Part shown: piece by piece, positions 12,224 to 20,614 of the stretch
Numbering within the stretch: position 1 is the first letter of the stretch
Layout: each line of letters begins with the position of its first letter
IMG/VR virus record: IMGVR_UViG_3300010392_000795
Coordinates: 1-31,635 of that record
Source of the DNA: a virus
Strand: one strand, 5' to 3'
DNA length: 31,635 nucleotides
The notes under the pieces: model-generated
Database searches by the model: none
The model's input: only the letters and a program-made list of their open reading frames with translations
Told to the model about the DNA's origin: nothing
Translations under genes and position numbers: made by a program

Positions 12224-13990
12224 TTATCTCCTTGCAAATTTAGTCAGGATACTCAAGCCCTGCTTCATAGCTCCATGTAGCGGATGAGGTCTCCCGTTCC
12301 CTAGAGGATCACGCAGTGTCTCCTCGTATGCTTTCTTCTGTGCCTTGACTTTCTCTTTCTCTTCATCAACTTCGAGCTGTTGGATCCAATGGCGTGCTGT
12401 GCCAGCTAATGCCTCAAGCTTATCATCATGGATTAGTGCACCCCGGTCACGCGTAATGCGTACAAGCTGGTGTACTAAGCTGTAGACGATACGATCCTTA
12501 GCAGGATAGGTTTTACAACGTTCCCAGTCTTCTTGGATTAACCGCTCATCTAGAATTAGAGATCCTCTACCCATGATAGGTTCAAGAGTATCAATTACGC
12601 GTAGCTCTTTCTGCCCTGCCTCGTACACACCCTCAATAGTACAAGCGTGCTTACGGGCAATCAGTGGTCGGATAGCTGCCTCTAGAGCACCGTTACCGTA
12701 GTTCTTCTCAATAGAGATAGTCTCTGGTTTCCAACGCACAACTTGCTTAATGATCCAATTATAGACCTCATCAGTGTAACCACCCGGTCTACCAATAACC
12801 TCACGGATCCAAATCTTAGACGCAGCCATGCTAGATACAGCAATGGCCAACTCGTCACCATTCGCACCACCACCAGTAGGATCGATATACATATGCGTAC
12901 CGATGTACGGTGTCTGTTCTTTAGATGTACTATTCACTCTATAGAACGAGGCCTTAGTACTCATGTCCTTTGGTGTAAGAACGAGATTGTCAGTGCTCTT
13001 AACGATATCAATAGTGACTGGGGCCTTACGACCATCCAGCAGCATAACAGGCAGGTTCTCAGCCTTAAGTGGATACTTCAAGGCATCCGTCATCTCGGTA
13101 TCGAGCATATGCTGTAGCTGGAAGTAAGCCTGACCCTGATCAAGCTCAGTGTCGATCAAGAATGCCTCAGACTTCAGCTCAGGATCAGTAGGCTGTCCAC
13201 GGTCTCCTTTAATACCACCACCGGTCTGCAATGCAGGATATCTCTCGATATGCTCCCGGATTATTGGCGCTAGGAAGTCACCGTAGTTATTCAGCTCACT
13301 ATTCATAGGATATCGGCCCGGCCAGATACGGACGGTATATCCACGACCCGGCAGAGTATTGTATACACTATCTACCGTCTGTGGTGTGCCTAGGAAGGTG
13401 ATCTCACCCGTAACGCAAATGGAACTAAAGTCCTTCGTCAGGTGGTTCAGCTTCTCGCGCTGTGTAGGTGTCTCGGAGTTCTTCTGCGTCTCAACATCAT
13501 CAGCAATCAGGAGGTCAGCACGGACACCCTGCATATTGGCTGTGATACCCATGGACGCAAGAGATGGGGATTTATCAATACCCTTAAAGTGGTAATGCAG
13601 ATCGTATGCTTCAACTGAAGTACGCTGTGTAGCCTTTGACTTATCTGGTAACAGACAAGCAAGTTCAGGCATACCCTCAAGGATCTGAATACACATACTA
13701 GAAATCTGTGTAGCCAGAGTACCACCACCAGAGACAATAAGTACACGCATGGACGGATTATGCAACAGCCGGTAGACAGCGTAGGCACCCGTGATTGTGG
13801 TCTTAGCCTCACCACGCTGCGCCTGCACCATCTTTTTATCCGGTCCGTCTGCAAGGAACTCCGCAATATCATGCTGCAACCATGTAGTGCTAAAGCCTAG
13901 CAACTCCATAACTGCATCAAGAAAAGAGATAAAGTCAGGCCAGAGCTCTTGCGCTAATTCCAGTCGCTCTAGCCGTTCCTTAATTTGCAT
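12224..13990 (-). CDS. terL: Terminase large subunit (T7 gp19 type)
   Basis: 588 aa, about the length of T7 gp19 (586). The ATPase half has a Walker A-like QRGEAKTT at about residues 58-65 and a Walker B-like LLIADDVE at 160-167, the same ADDVE as in T7. The nuclease half has acidic metal sites at DPTGGGANGDE (about 370), IEKNYGNGAL (about 428) and HDDKLEALAG (about 525). It drives DNA into the procapsid through the portal and cuts the concatemer. It is one of the last genes before the non-coding end region, as in T7. Confidence 0.95.
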   Translation of the reverse strand: MQIKERLERLELAQELWPDFISFLDAVMELLGFSTTWLQHDIAEFLADGPDKKMVQAQRGEAKTTITGAYAVYRLLHNPSMRVLIVSGGGTLATQISSMCIQILEGMPELACLLPDKSKATQRTSVEAYDLHYHFKGIDKSPSLASMGITANMQGVRADLLIADDVETQKNSETPTQREKLNHLTKDFSSICVTGEITFLGTPQTVDSVYNTLPGRGYTVRIWPGRYPMNSELNNYGDFLAPIIREHIERYPALQTGGGIKGDRGQPTDPELKSEAFLIDTELDQGQAYFQLQHMLDTEMTDALKYPLKAENLPVMLLDGRKAPVTIDIVKSTDNLVLTPKDMSTKASFYRVNSTSKEQTPYIGTHMYIDPTGGGANGDELAIAVSSMAASKIWIREVIGRPGGYTDEVYNWIIKQVVRWKPETISIEKNYGNGALEAAIRPLIARKHACTIEGVYEAGQKELRVIDTLEPIMGRGSLILDERLIQEDWERCKTYPAKDRIVYSLVHQLVRITRDRGALIHDDKLEALAGTARHWIQQLEVDEEKEKVKAQKKAYEETLRDPLGNGRPHPLHGAMKQGLSILTKFARR

Positions 13991-14372
13991 CTTCTATAAG
14001 CCTTTCATCAGTTGGGCTTGGTAGATGCGTAGGTCGTTTCTTGTTCATGGAGACCACATTACTGCCTTTGTTGTGCTCGCTCTTGACGCGCTCACGTAGT
14101 GCCTTGAGGTCTTCATTATCTCCAATATCAGCGGAGATGTCATTGTTGTCTAAGAACTTGATAGCAGCATTCAGTAGAGCAGGCGGCACAGGCTCATGCA
14201 GGTTTTCAACCTCTTCCTCTACCGTCTCACCAGTATCTTCATCGAACGTCTTCTCTATAATAGTTTCTGGCTGATCTGCATAGTGCTCAAGCTGCTGCTT
14301 CATAACCTTAGCCACAAGCTGATGCAGACCATTCAACTCACCCTGTGGTGTAGATTTAGTTTGCTTTGTCAT
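13980..14372 (-). CDS. Terminase small subunit (T7 gp18 type)
   Basis: 130 aa from the ATG at 14372, which overlaps the end of the holin-like gene; an in-frame ATG at 14414 is less likely because it lies deep inside that gene. The first 35 residues are helical (LNGLHQLVAKVMKQQLEHY), the middle is acidic (DEDTGETVEEEVEN), then PVPPALLNAAIKFLDNNDIS, the pattern of T7-like DNA maturase A proteins, and a basic end. It would recognise the packaging site and recruit the large subunit encoded directly downstream with an 11-base overlap. Confidence 0.85.
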   Translation of the reverse strand: MTKQTKSTPQGELNGLHQLVAKVMKQQLEHYADQPETIIEKTFDEDTGETVEEEVENLHEPVPPALLNAAIKFLDNNDISADIGDNEDLKALRERVKSEHNKGSNVVSMNKKRPTHLPSPTDERLIEDAN

Positions 14373-14583
14373 TGTCTTTCTCTCGCCAGTATCTCCATAG
14401 ACGAGTACCGTCATGAAGGATACGAATGATTAGTAGAATAACACCACCCATCGCCATCAACTCTGTATAGTTGACGTCGGTCAGTATTGTTCCAACGCTA
14501 AGCGCACCTCCACCAATCCCGTAGGAGGTAGCTGCACTTCCAAGTGTGTCAGGCAAGTTACCTCCTGTTGTATGGATTGTCAT
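14356..14583 (-). CDS. Holin-like small membrane protein (T7 gp17.5 position)
   Basis: 75 aa with one clear hydrophobic segment (ELMAMGGVILLIIRIL, about residues 41-56), a polar glycine-rich N-terminus and a charged C-terminus (WRYWREKDNDK). Position between fibre genes and small terminase is the place of the class II holin gp17.5 in T7. It overlaps the upstream gene by one base. Since another holin-like gene lies beside the endolysin, the true holin could be either. Confidence 0.62.
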   Translation of the reverse strand: MTIHTTGGNLPDTLGSAATSYGIGGGALSVGTILTDVNYTELMAMGGVILLIIRILHDGTRLWRYWREKDNDKAN

Positions 14584-14960
14584 TATAGGATCTTCAGAGC
14601 CTCAAGCTCTTCTGGCGTAGTACAAGCTTCGATCTGTGGATCTTTAGTTACATCACGTAACCGCTGTTGATCAACCAAGATTTCTGCTGCAATTTCTTTA
14701 TCTTTGGCATCAGGTTCCATGAACTCCTTCTTACGCATCAAGAGCATAAGCTGAAGGTCATTATCTTCCATAGGCTTCTTACGCGCTTCACGCAGTTCGT
14801 CCCGGACTTGATCCTTGGCCTTATCCATATCCACGTCAATCACTGGACCATCTAGTACCCAGTTATCGCGGAACTTACGGCTAGTAGGAACATCTGTCAT
14901 GTCTGCATCTACTAGCGTGCCATTGATGTTATAGTATGTCTTATGCTGCGATTTGGGCAT
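14583..14960 (-). CDS. FRxxW-motif protein downstream of fibres, 125 aa
   Basis: 125 aa from the ATG at 14960, chosen for GGAGG eight bases upstream. It contains PTSRKFRDNWVLDGPVIDVD followed by a long charged helix, a pattern seen in small proteins encoded after phage tail fibres, where SR/DRxFRxAW precedes a helical arm. A fibre accessory or assembly function is inference from place and motif. The 139-aa gene just upstream ends in the same motif. Confidence 0.68.
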   Translation of the reverse strand: MPKSQHKTYYNINGTLVDADMTDVPTSRKFRDNWVLDGPVIDVDMDKAKDQVRDELREARKKPMEDNDLQLMLLMRKKEFMEPDAKDKEIAAEILVDQQRLRDVTKDPQIEACTTPEELEALKIL

Positions 14961-15360
14961 CTGCCAGCCTCCATGCATTTCTGAATTGACGGGATTGCGG
15001 TAGTTGCTCTTTACGCACTACCATGAACTTGATGCGGTTGTCTTGTGTACCGGACCACACATGTGCAGGAATATCCTTCTGTATCAAGTACTCGATAGCC
15101 TCTTCTTCAGTCATAGGACCAACAGGCTCAACATGCAACACATGCCCGTTGAGTACACGGCCCTCGTCATCTATCTTAAGTTGATGAAACACCTCCACTG
15201 GCGGTAGCACACCGCCCGCCATAGCCGCTGCCATAAAGTTGGGGTCGGGAATCATAACCTTTGCGGGTGAATCCATGTCATCTTCGAAAACAACACGATA
15301 GTCTGTTTGAAAAGGCTTGAGTTGCTTCTTAGCTACTACCAGTTTCTCAATCAATGTCAT
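14941..15360 (-). CDS. FRxxW-motif protein downstream of fibres, 139 aa
   Basis: 139 aa; its ATG overlaps the last fibre module's stop as ATGA, and GGAG lies seven bases upstream. Residues 1-115 are mixed alpha/beta (YRVVFEDDMDSPAKVMIPDP, then MTEEEAIEYLIQKDIPAHVW). It ends with LPQSRQFRNAW, the motif that opens the C-terminal helix region of the following protein, which suggests the two genes arose from one ancestral protein or share a domain. Role in fibre assembly is plausible but unproven. Confidence 0.7.
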   Translation of the reverse strand: MTLIEKLVVAKKQLKPFQTDYRVVFEDDMDSPAKVMIPDPNFMAAAMAGGVLPPVEVFHQLKIDDEGRVLNGHVLHVEPVGPMTEEEAIEYLIQKDIPAHVWSGTQDNRIKFMVVRKEQLPQSRQFRNAWRLADAQIAA

Positions 15361-15716
15361 ACTAAATCTCCAAAAATAGCCAGACTCACTGTATCAGAGT
15401 CAGTAATAGTACCTGTGTGTGTGATACAAGATACCCTAATATCTCCTGTAGTAGGAGCTTGCCTAGAAGGTGCCTCTAGTGTGAAACCTGATGCAGTTGT
15501 ACGAGAACCCGCAGCACCTGAAACACTGTAATCAGCTGCTGAAAAACTGTCCGTAAAATTAACAGAGTATTCACCTGTTGTTATATCCACTAAAGAGCTA
15601 ATATTAAAACTATCTCTAGTAGAGATGCTACCTGTTCCATTAAAATTACACCAAGCTTTCGTTCTACCTTCTAAATCTACCTGCCCATTTACATTAGTTA
15701 CAGTTAAGTTACTCAT
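15357..15716 (-). CDS. Fibre-associated module, paralog 3, 119 aa
   Basis: 119 aa. Core segment AWCNFNGTGSISTRDSFNIS then TGEYSVNFTDSFS matches the two upstream paralogs; the rest diverges (a different loop and end, SLAIFGDLV). The ATG overlaps the preceding stop as ATGA with AGGGGAG upstream. This core occurs at the ends of phage tail proteins (from memory) and is all beta. It may form a separate tip attached to the fibre and take part in receptor contact; that is inference. Confidence 0.72.
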   Translation of the reverse strand: MSNLTVTNVNGQVDLEGRTKAWCNFNGTGSISTRDSFNISSLVDITTGEYSVNFTDSFSAADYSVSGAAGSRTTASGFTLEAPSRQAPTTGDIRVSCITHTGTITDSDTVSLAIFGDLV

Positions 15717-16102
15717 GTCAACTCCCCTAGGATTTTCATATTAACGCTAACCATATCAGAAGCCGCGTTAGAGTTGATACCATTCATAGTGTAGTGGATG
15801 CCAGTTCTGGATACTGTACGATTGGTCAACTCGTCGCTAGTAGAAATACCAAAGTTAGATATACCTGCTACAGATGAACCAGTAAAACAATAATCGCTAT
15901 TAGCAAAACTATTTGTGAAGTTCTCGTGGTATTGGCCTGTTCCGTTATCGACAAGGGACGAAATATTAAATGAATCTCGAATGGCAATAGTTCCTGTGCC
16001 GTTGAAATTACACCAAGCCTTTTCAGAACCTTCGATAACAGTATCTACTGCTACACCTTTCGACCCATCTTGGTTCTCAAGTCTGTCTGTTTTTACAGTC
16101 AT
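15713..16102 (-). CDS. Fibre-associated module, paralog 2, 129 aa
   Basis: 129 aa with the core AWCNFNGTGTIAIRDSFNIS, then NGTGQYHENFTNSF, nearly identical to paralog 3 in the first part. The variable C-terminal half (GISNFGISTSDELTNR and on) differs, as expected of a receptor-facing region. Ribosome site AGGAG; ATGA overlap with paralog 1. The N-terminal 30 residues differ among the three proteins and may be attachment sequences. Confidence 0.72.
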   Translation of the reverse strand: MTVKTDRLENQDGSKGVAVDTVIEGSEKAWCNFNGTGTIAIRDSFNISSLVDNGTGQYHENFTNSFANSDYCFTGSSVAGISNFGISTSDELTNRTVSRTGIHYTMNGINSNAASDMVSVNMKILGELT

Positions 16103-16476
16103 GTTGCTAGATCTCCTGTGAACATGGGGTACCCTCTGGCATCGGTACGAGAACCGGCTGCGTTATAGATGTAGTATCTACAGCTTCCTGCTAGTTGGTG
16201 TGTAGGTGTATTACCAATACCTATAAATCTGTTACCACCACCAGATGTTTCTCCAGCGTTACCTGCACAGATATATAGGGCATCCTCGAAGATATTAGTA
16301 AAACTTACGGTGTAGTCTCCAGTACCGTTATCCGTTAGTGAGCTCACGTTAAAGCTTTTATCAATAGAGACGGTACCCAATCCCTCAATATTAGCGTGAG
16401 CTTTAGGCGTAGCCTGTTTAGTAAGCCTTACCGGTGCACCACTTGGTGCTTCAATTACATCTGTTACTACAGTCAT
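16099..16476 (-). CDS. Fibre-associated module, paralog 1, 125 aa
   Basis: 125 aa. I place the start at the ATG at 16476 because it overlaps the fibre stop as ATGA; the frame is open to a TTG at 16488 that sits too close to the AGGAG site. The core AHANIEGLGTVSIDKSFNVS, then NGTGDYTVSFTNIF, is related to paralogs 2 and 3 but more distant. The C-terminal part (GGGNRFIGIGNTPTHQ) is unique. It directly follows the T7-type fibre. Confidence 0.7.
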   Translation of the reverse strand: MTVVTDVIEAPSGAPVRLTKQATPKAHANIEGLGTVSIDKSFNVSSLTDNGTGDYTVSFTNIFEDALYICAGNAGETSGGGNRFIGIGNTPTHQLAGSCRYYIYNAAGSRTDARGYPMFTGDLAT

Positions 16477-17396
16477 ACGATTGTCCAATCTCCTAATACA
16501 GTAACGGTAGAGCCGGGTGCGATAGTAATCGGACCAGCACTCATACCATTAGTGTCAGCAGGAATAGTAATATCCTCTGAGATGGTCTTACCATTAGTAC
16601 GAATGATAGCATCTGTACCCAATGATGGGCCACCAGCAGCCGGCAGGTTCAACAACTGTGAACCATCTACAGCAGGAAGACCAGCAGTACCACCACCTAC
16701 GTCTTCAAGACCAACGGCATCACCAACACCAGTACCAATACTAGGTACAGATGCAGCAGAGTTAGCAGCGGCTGTAGCACTACCAGCAGCAGCAGTTGCA
16801 CTATTACCAGCATTAGTCTCCGCAGTCTCTGCACCAGTACGCGCTGTATTAGCAGCATCCCGTGCAGTCTCCGCTTGGTTCTTGAAACCTTCAGCTTCAT
16901 CACGGAAACCTTCGGCAGCATCTCGTGCGGCCTCAGCTTGTGTAGCAAATCCACCGCCTGCTACATCATCAACATAACGCTTATTTGTTACATCCTGATC
17001 CGCAGTAGGGTCGGCTGCATTAACGCCTTTGAAGTTATTAAAGTCTGTGTCCTGTGCGGGAGCTGCAACCCGGTTATCCAGAGCCTCGTGTGTAGCCATA
17101 AGAGCTTGCTTATGACTTCGATCAAGTGCTTCCTCCGTAAGGGTTTCTGCATCTTGGAAGTCGTTCTCCAGTGCAGTCTTACTTACTGTACGGCTGAATA
17201 CTACAGGTACATTATTACCCGGAGCCGCACCTGCAATTTGAAATTGTGTGGGCGTTAAGAATGTAATGGCACGGTCGGTTGGCTCTGAACCAACACGACA
17301 CGTCACATCATCTTCTCTTAGAAAGCCCAAAGCAAACTCAACTGTGAAGGTAGTAGTAGTACCATCTCCTAGTCGAGTAACGCGACTAAGTGCCAT
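16473..17396 (-). CDS. Tail fibre, T7 gp17-type N-terminal domain
   Basis: 307 aa. Residues 1-115 match the virion-attachment domain of T7-like fibres (TRLGDGTTTTFTVEFALGFL, then VSKTALENDFQDAETLTEEA), followed by LMATHEALDNR and an Ala/Glu-rich coiled-coil stretch (about 145-210) of repeated RDAAEGFRDEAEG type. The C-terminal end is short and Gly/Thr-rich. At 307 aa it is well under the 553 of T7 gp17, so it lacks a full receptor-binding part; the three modules that follow may supply it. Promoter candidate copy 3 lies directly upstream, and AAAGGA is the ribosome site. Confidence 0.88.
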   Translation of the reverse strand: MALSRVTRLGDGTTTTFTVEFALGFLREDDVTCRVGSEPTDRAITFLTPTQFQIAGAAPGNNVPVVFSRTVSKTALENDFQDAETLTEEALDRSHKQALMATHEALDNRVAAPAQDTDFNNFKGVNAADPTADQDVTNKRYVDDVAGGGFATQAEAARDAAEGFRDEAEGFKNQAETARDAANTARTGAETAETNAGNSATAAAGSATAAANSAASVPSIGTGVGDAVGLEDVGGGTAGLPAVDGSQLLNLPAAGGPSLGTDAIIRTNGKTISEDITIPADTNGMSAGPITIAPGSTVTVLGDWTIV

Positions 17397-17399
17397 ATG

Positions 17400-17426
17400 T
17401 ATTTCCTTTCATTTAGGGGATGGATA
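17400..17426 (-). promoter_or_regulatory. Phage-type promoter candidate, copy 3
   Basis: The minus strand reads TATCCATCCCCTAAATGAAA followed by GGAAATA. It fits exactly in the gap between the stop of the 1057-aa ejection protein (17427) and the fibre ATG (17396). With initiation at GG (17406) the leader would be only 10 bases, ending in the fibre start codon. It would boost fibre and terminase expression. Confidence 0.6.
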
Positions 17427-20400
17427 TTATTCCTTCCACGAATTGAACAATGCAGATAATCCATAAGCGTTACCAATAATCGGAATAGCTTTCAGAGCAT
17501 GGAGTTTGTCGTTGTTCCATTCTGTTGGTACAAGTAATGACGGGACTTCTAGTAGTCTATTCATTACTGTCATAGTAGGAAGTGGAGATACCACATCAGC
17601 TCTAGGTCCATAGTTCTGGAACCGTAGGTCATCAAGTCCTAGCATAGCTGCAATAGGATCTACCCACAATGGTATCCAGCCTGTCATATTCGATAGTCCG
17701 AACGCACCATTCATAACGTTCACAGGGTCACTCAACTGTTCAGCACGGTTGTTGATGATCTGTCTTGCAGACCACACTGTACCGGCTGTAACTAGACCGT
17801 ACAGAAGACCCATCATAGCCTCGCTGTCGCGAAGCTGTGCATTACGTAGGAACTGCTTGCGCATAGCTAGGATAGGGAACGTCTTAAGGTCTGTAAGCAA
17901 TGCACCGAAGTCTCTATGCATCCAACCTGTAGTTTCACCAGCTAGTGATTTCTGTACCACTTGATGTGTGAACCGGTTCATAGCAATCGAGAAGTCCTCA
18001 GCGACAGCACGATCCCATTGATCCATATTAAGACGGTCGATATGTCCATCTTTAAACTCCACAAGACCATTATCAACATATTGTTGAATACGATCAATGG
18101 TAGGTTCCGTAAGTCCGATATCCTCCAGACGAGCATCGTTTAGTTTCTTATGCCCAGCCAGATCACGCATGAACCGGTTGGTCATAGTAGTAACAGCTAG
18201 TCTCTGCTGGAATTGACGTACCTTGAAGAAACCAGATGTGTAGCCTTGCAAACGTTGACCCGCATTAAGTACCCGGTCCATATGACTAAAGAAGTCTGAT
18301 GCTACTGACGGATCTGCTCTGTCCATGTCGAGACTAAGCTCATCACGGAATAGAATATGATCATCACCAACACGACCTAAGAACGGACGGAACTCGTCAA
18401 CTAGCTCTGTGTTCTTACCAGACAGCATAGATTTGAACTCAGGGCCAACCTGTGATCTGAAAGCCTTCCAGCCTGTGGCACCAATGATAGCGCCTGTCTC
18501 TGCAAGCTGTGTAAGCCCTAGCTGATTTAGAAGAGATAAACGAGTAAGCTTCCGAATACGGCTGACAGCAGGAGATACACCACCAGAGATAGGACCAGCC
18601 CTGAAGTATGAGAAGGCATCTTCCATGGTCTGACGAAGTGCGTCTGCCTGTTTGCTATCCCAATCCTTACGGACCTCTGCTGTCTCTCTAAGAACGTTCT
18701 CGATAAGTGTCTTCTCGTCGGCACGGCTAGTAATCCCTTTCCTTGCTAGAGCGGATGCACCTGCAATACGCCGAGCATAGCGCTGTGACGTACTGCTGAT
18801 ACGTGTATCAATCAAACTGATTAGAGGCACACCATTAACGTCTCCACGAAGATCTACGTCAACACGGTGCTTAGCAAATCCTTCACGACCACGCTCTTCA
18901 GCACGAGTACTCAGGGAGTTGAACACCTCATCGATCGTCTTAGTAGAGATACCATTGTCACGCAAGATCTCCGCTAGATATTCACGACCATCCTGCTGTA
19001 GAATACGAATAAGGCTAGTGTCTACAGCATCTGTTGAACTTACAGCACGGCGAATAACAGCACGCGCAACCGCAGTCTGTACATCCTTAGACATGTTGAC
19101 ATGCACCTTACCATACTGATCAGCTAGTGCTTTCTCTAACTGACGACGAGTTACCTTGCCTGATTTGATAGCAGCCTGAATAGCCTGACCATCCCAAGCA
19201 TGTGGATAGTACCCACTCTTAGGAACGAAGTTCTCAAAACCTGACAGGCTCTCTTCTCCGTCAAGACCGCGTGCAATACGGCCTCCTTCTTCAAACATAC
19301 GGTCTAATGCATCAGCAGCAGACTTAACGTGTGGGTTGTCTGTACCTGCACGACCTTCATGATAGCGATGCTCCATCTCCAGAGTAACCGCTCTATCGAA
19401 CTCTTGTCTCTTCACACCGTGTAGATAAGTATCCATACGGCTGACACCATTCTGTGCTGACCAGTTCTGCCAAGCACTCTCAATATCTGGTGTAGTATTC
19501 TGCATAACACGGCGTGTATACACATCCTCAAGCATAGCAGCGGATCGGTTATTTCGTACCTTACCCTCTGCACTCTCGAATAGGTCGTATGCTGCTACCT
19601 TAGCAATAGAACCACCACTCTCCCAGATACGGTCGAAGTCTGTCTTCAACTGGTTAGCAGGGAAAGTACCTAGAGCCTTAGCGAATGTTCCAGCAATACC
19701 TGTGAACTTCTTCTCTGTGATGCCCTCTGCTTTAATACGTCCTTCTGCATGAGTGACAGCAGCGGACAGCTTAGTATCTCCGAACCGTACAGCTTCAGGA
19801 CGTTGTGCAATAGTAGCTCCCGGTACAGCAGGGTCTGGATCTATGCGCTGTTGGAAGCCAAAGCCTCCTGATGTATCAGCCTTGGACCAGTTAAGATCCC
19901 CTGTGTCGCCCCGGTCGATCCCAGCCCGGAACTCGTCAGACCCTTTTCTCCAGCTACGGAATGCAGCCCCAGCAGCGCCGCCAGCGGCCCCAAATGCCCC
20001 AGAATATAGGATAGCACCCGGAAGATCATGCCAGTCCTGAGCGTCCCGTGAGAGGACATTCGCGCCCTCAATCAGCGCCCCGGTTGCAGCAGCAGCGGCT
20101 GTGCCCTTAGCGATCCTACCAATACGAGATGCTGTAGCAGCTACCTTACCACCAGCGCCTAGCATACCTGTACCTACTGTAAGTGGTAGGTCAATATCTA
20201 CCAGACCTGCAATCATAGCAGCAGCAAAGCCACTCTCTGCATTAGCTCCAATAGTCTGTAAATTCGTTAGGTCGCGCTTAGCAAGGGCCAACCTTTGGTT
20301 AGCCTCTGCCTCGCTACGAATATCATTAAATCTCTGACCGAAGTCGGCGGGGAGCTGTTTACTCCCCACCCTGTCCCACCAATCACGCGGGATGAAACCC

Positions 20401-20600
20401 GGCGTAGGTTCGAACTTCTCTGCGGTCTTCATACGCTCCCAAATACCATAGGCAGCATTCGTACTAACGAACGACTTACCTAATAGATCGCCGAAGCTAG
20501 TCTGTAGCTCCTGATCCCGTTGCGCTCTTACTGAGGACGGGATAGGACCAATCTTATCGCCTTCTGGTAGAGGGATTAAACCTGCTACTTCTTCAGCCAT
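17427..20600 (-). CDS. Internal virion / DNA ejection protein (T7 gp16-like position), 1057 aa
   Basis: Large late protein before the fibre gene, where T7 has gp16. Residues about 120-210 form an Ala/Gly-rich hydrophobic stretch (GMLGAGGKVAATASRIGRIA; later GAFGAAGGAAGAAFR) that could enter membranes. The middle is helical and charged. The C-terminal 200 residues (DFGALLTDLKTFPILAMRKQ, then LLYGLVTAGTVWSARQ) resemble the end of gp16-type proteins of podoviruses, from memory. No muramidase motif is seen here; the wall hydrolase is in the neighbouring protein. It likely forms part of the channel through the host envelope. The AAGGA ribosome site is clear. Confidence 0.78.
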   Translation of the reverse strand: MAEEVAGLIPLPEGDKIGPIPSSVRAQRDQELQTSFGDLLGKSFVSTNAAYGIWERMKTAEKFEPTPGFIPRDWWDRVGSKQLPADFGQRFNDIRSEAEANQRLALAKRDLTNLQTIGANAESGFAAAMIAGLVDIDLPLTVGTGMLGAGGKVAATASRIGRIAKGTAAAAATGALIEGANVLSRDAQDWHDLPGAILYSGAFGAAGGAAGAAFRSWRKGSDEFRAGIDRGDTGDLNWSKADTSGGFGFQQRIDPDPAVPGATIAQRPEAVRFGDTKLSAAVTHAEGRIKAEGITEKKFTGIAGTFAKALGTFPANQLKTDFDRIWESGGSIAKVAAYDLFESAEGKVRNNRSAAMLEDVYTRRVMQNTTPDIESAWQNWSAQNGVSRMDTYLHGVKRQEFDRAVTLEMEHRYHEGRAGTDNPHVKSAADALDRMFEEGGRIARGLDGEESLSGFENFVPKSGYYPHAWDGQAIQAAIKSGKVTRRQLEKALADQYGKVHVNMSKDVQTAVARAVIRRAVSSTDAVDTSLIRILQQDGREYLAEILRDNGISTKTIDEVFNSLSTRAEERGREGFAKHRVDVDLRGDVNGVPLISLIDTRISSTSQRYARRIAGASALARKGITSRADEKTLIENVLRETAEVRKDWDSKQADALRQTMEDAFSYFRAGPISGGVSPAVSRIRKLTRLSLLNQLGLTQLAETGAIIGATGWKAFRSQVGPEFKSMLSGKNTELVDEFRPFLGRVGDDHILFRDELSLDMDRADPSVASDFFSHMDRVLNAGQRLQGYTSGFFKVRQFQQRLAVTTMTNRFMRDLAGHKKLNDARLEDIGLTEPTIDRIQQYVDNGLVEFKDGHIDRLNMDQWDRAVAEDFSIAMNRFTHQVVQKSLAGETTGWMHRDFGALLTDLKTFPILAMRKQFLRNAQLRDSEAMMGLLYGLVTAGTVWSARQIINNRAEQLSDPVNVMNGAFGLSNMTGWIPLWVDPIAAMLGLDDLRFQNYGPRADVVSPLPTMTVMNRLLEVPSLLVPTEWNNDKLHALKAIPIIGNAYGLSALFNSWKE

Positions 20601-20614
20601 ATCTATATTCCTTC

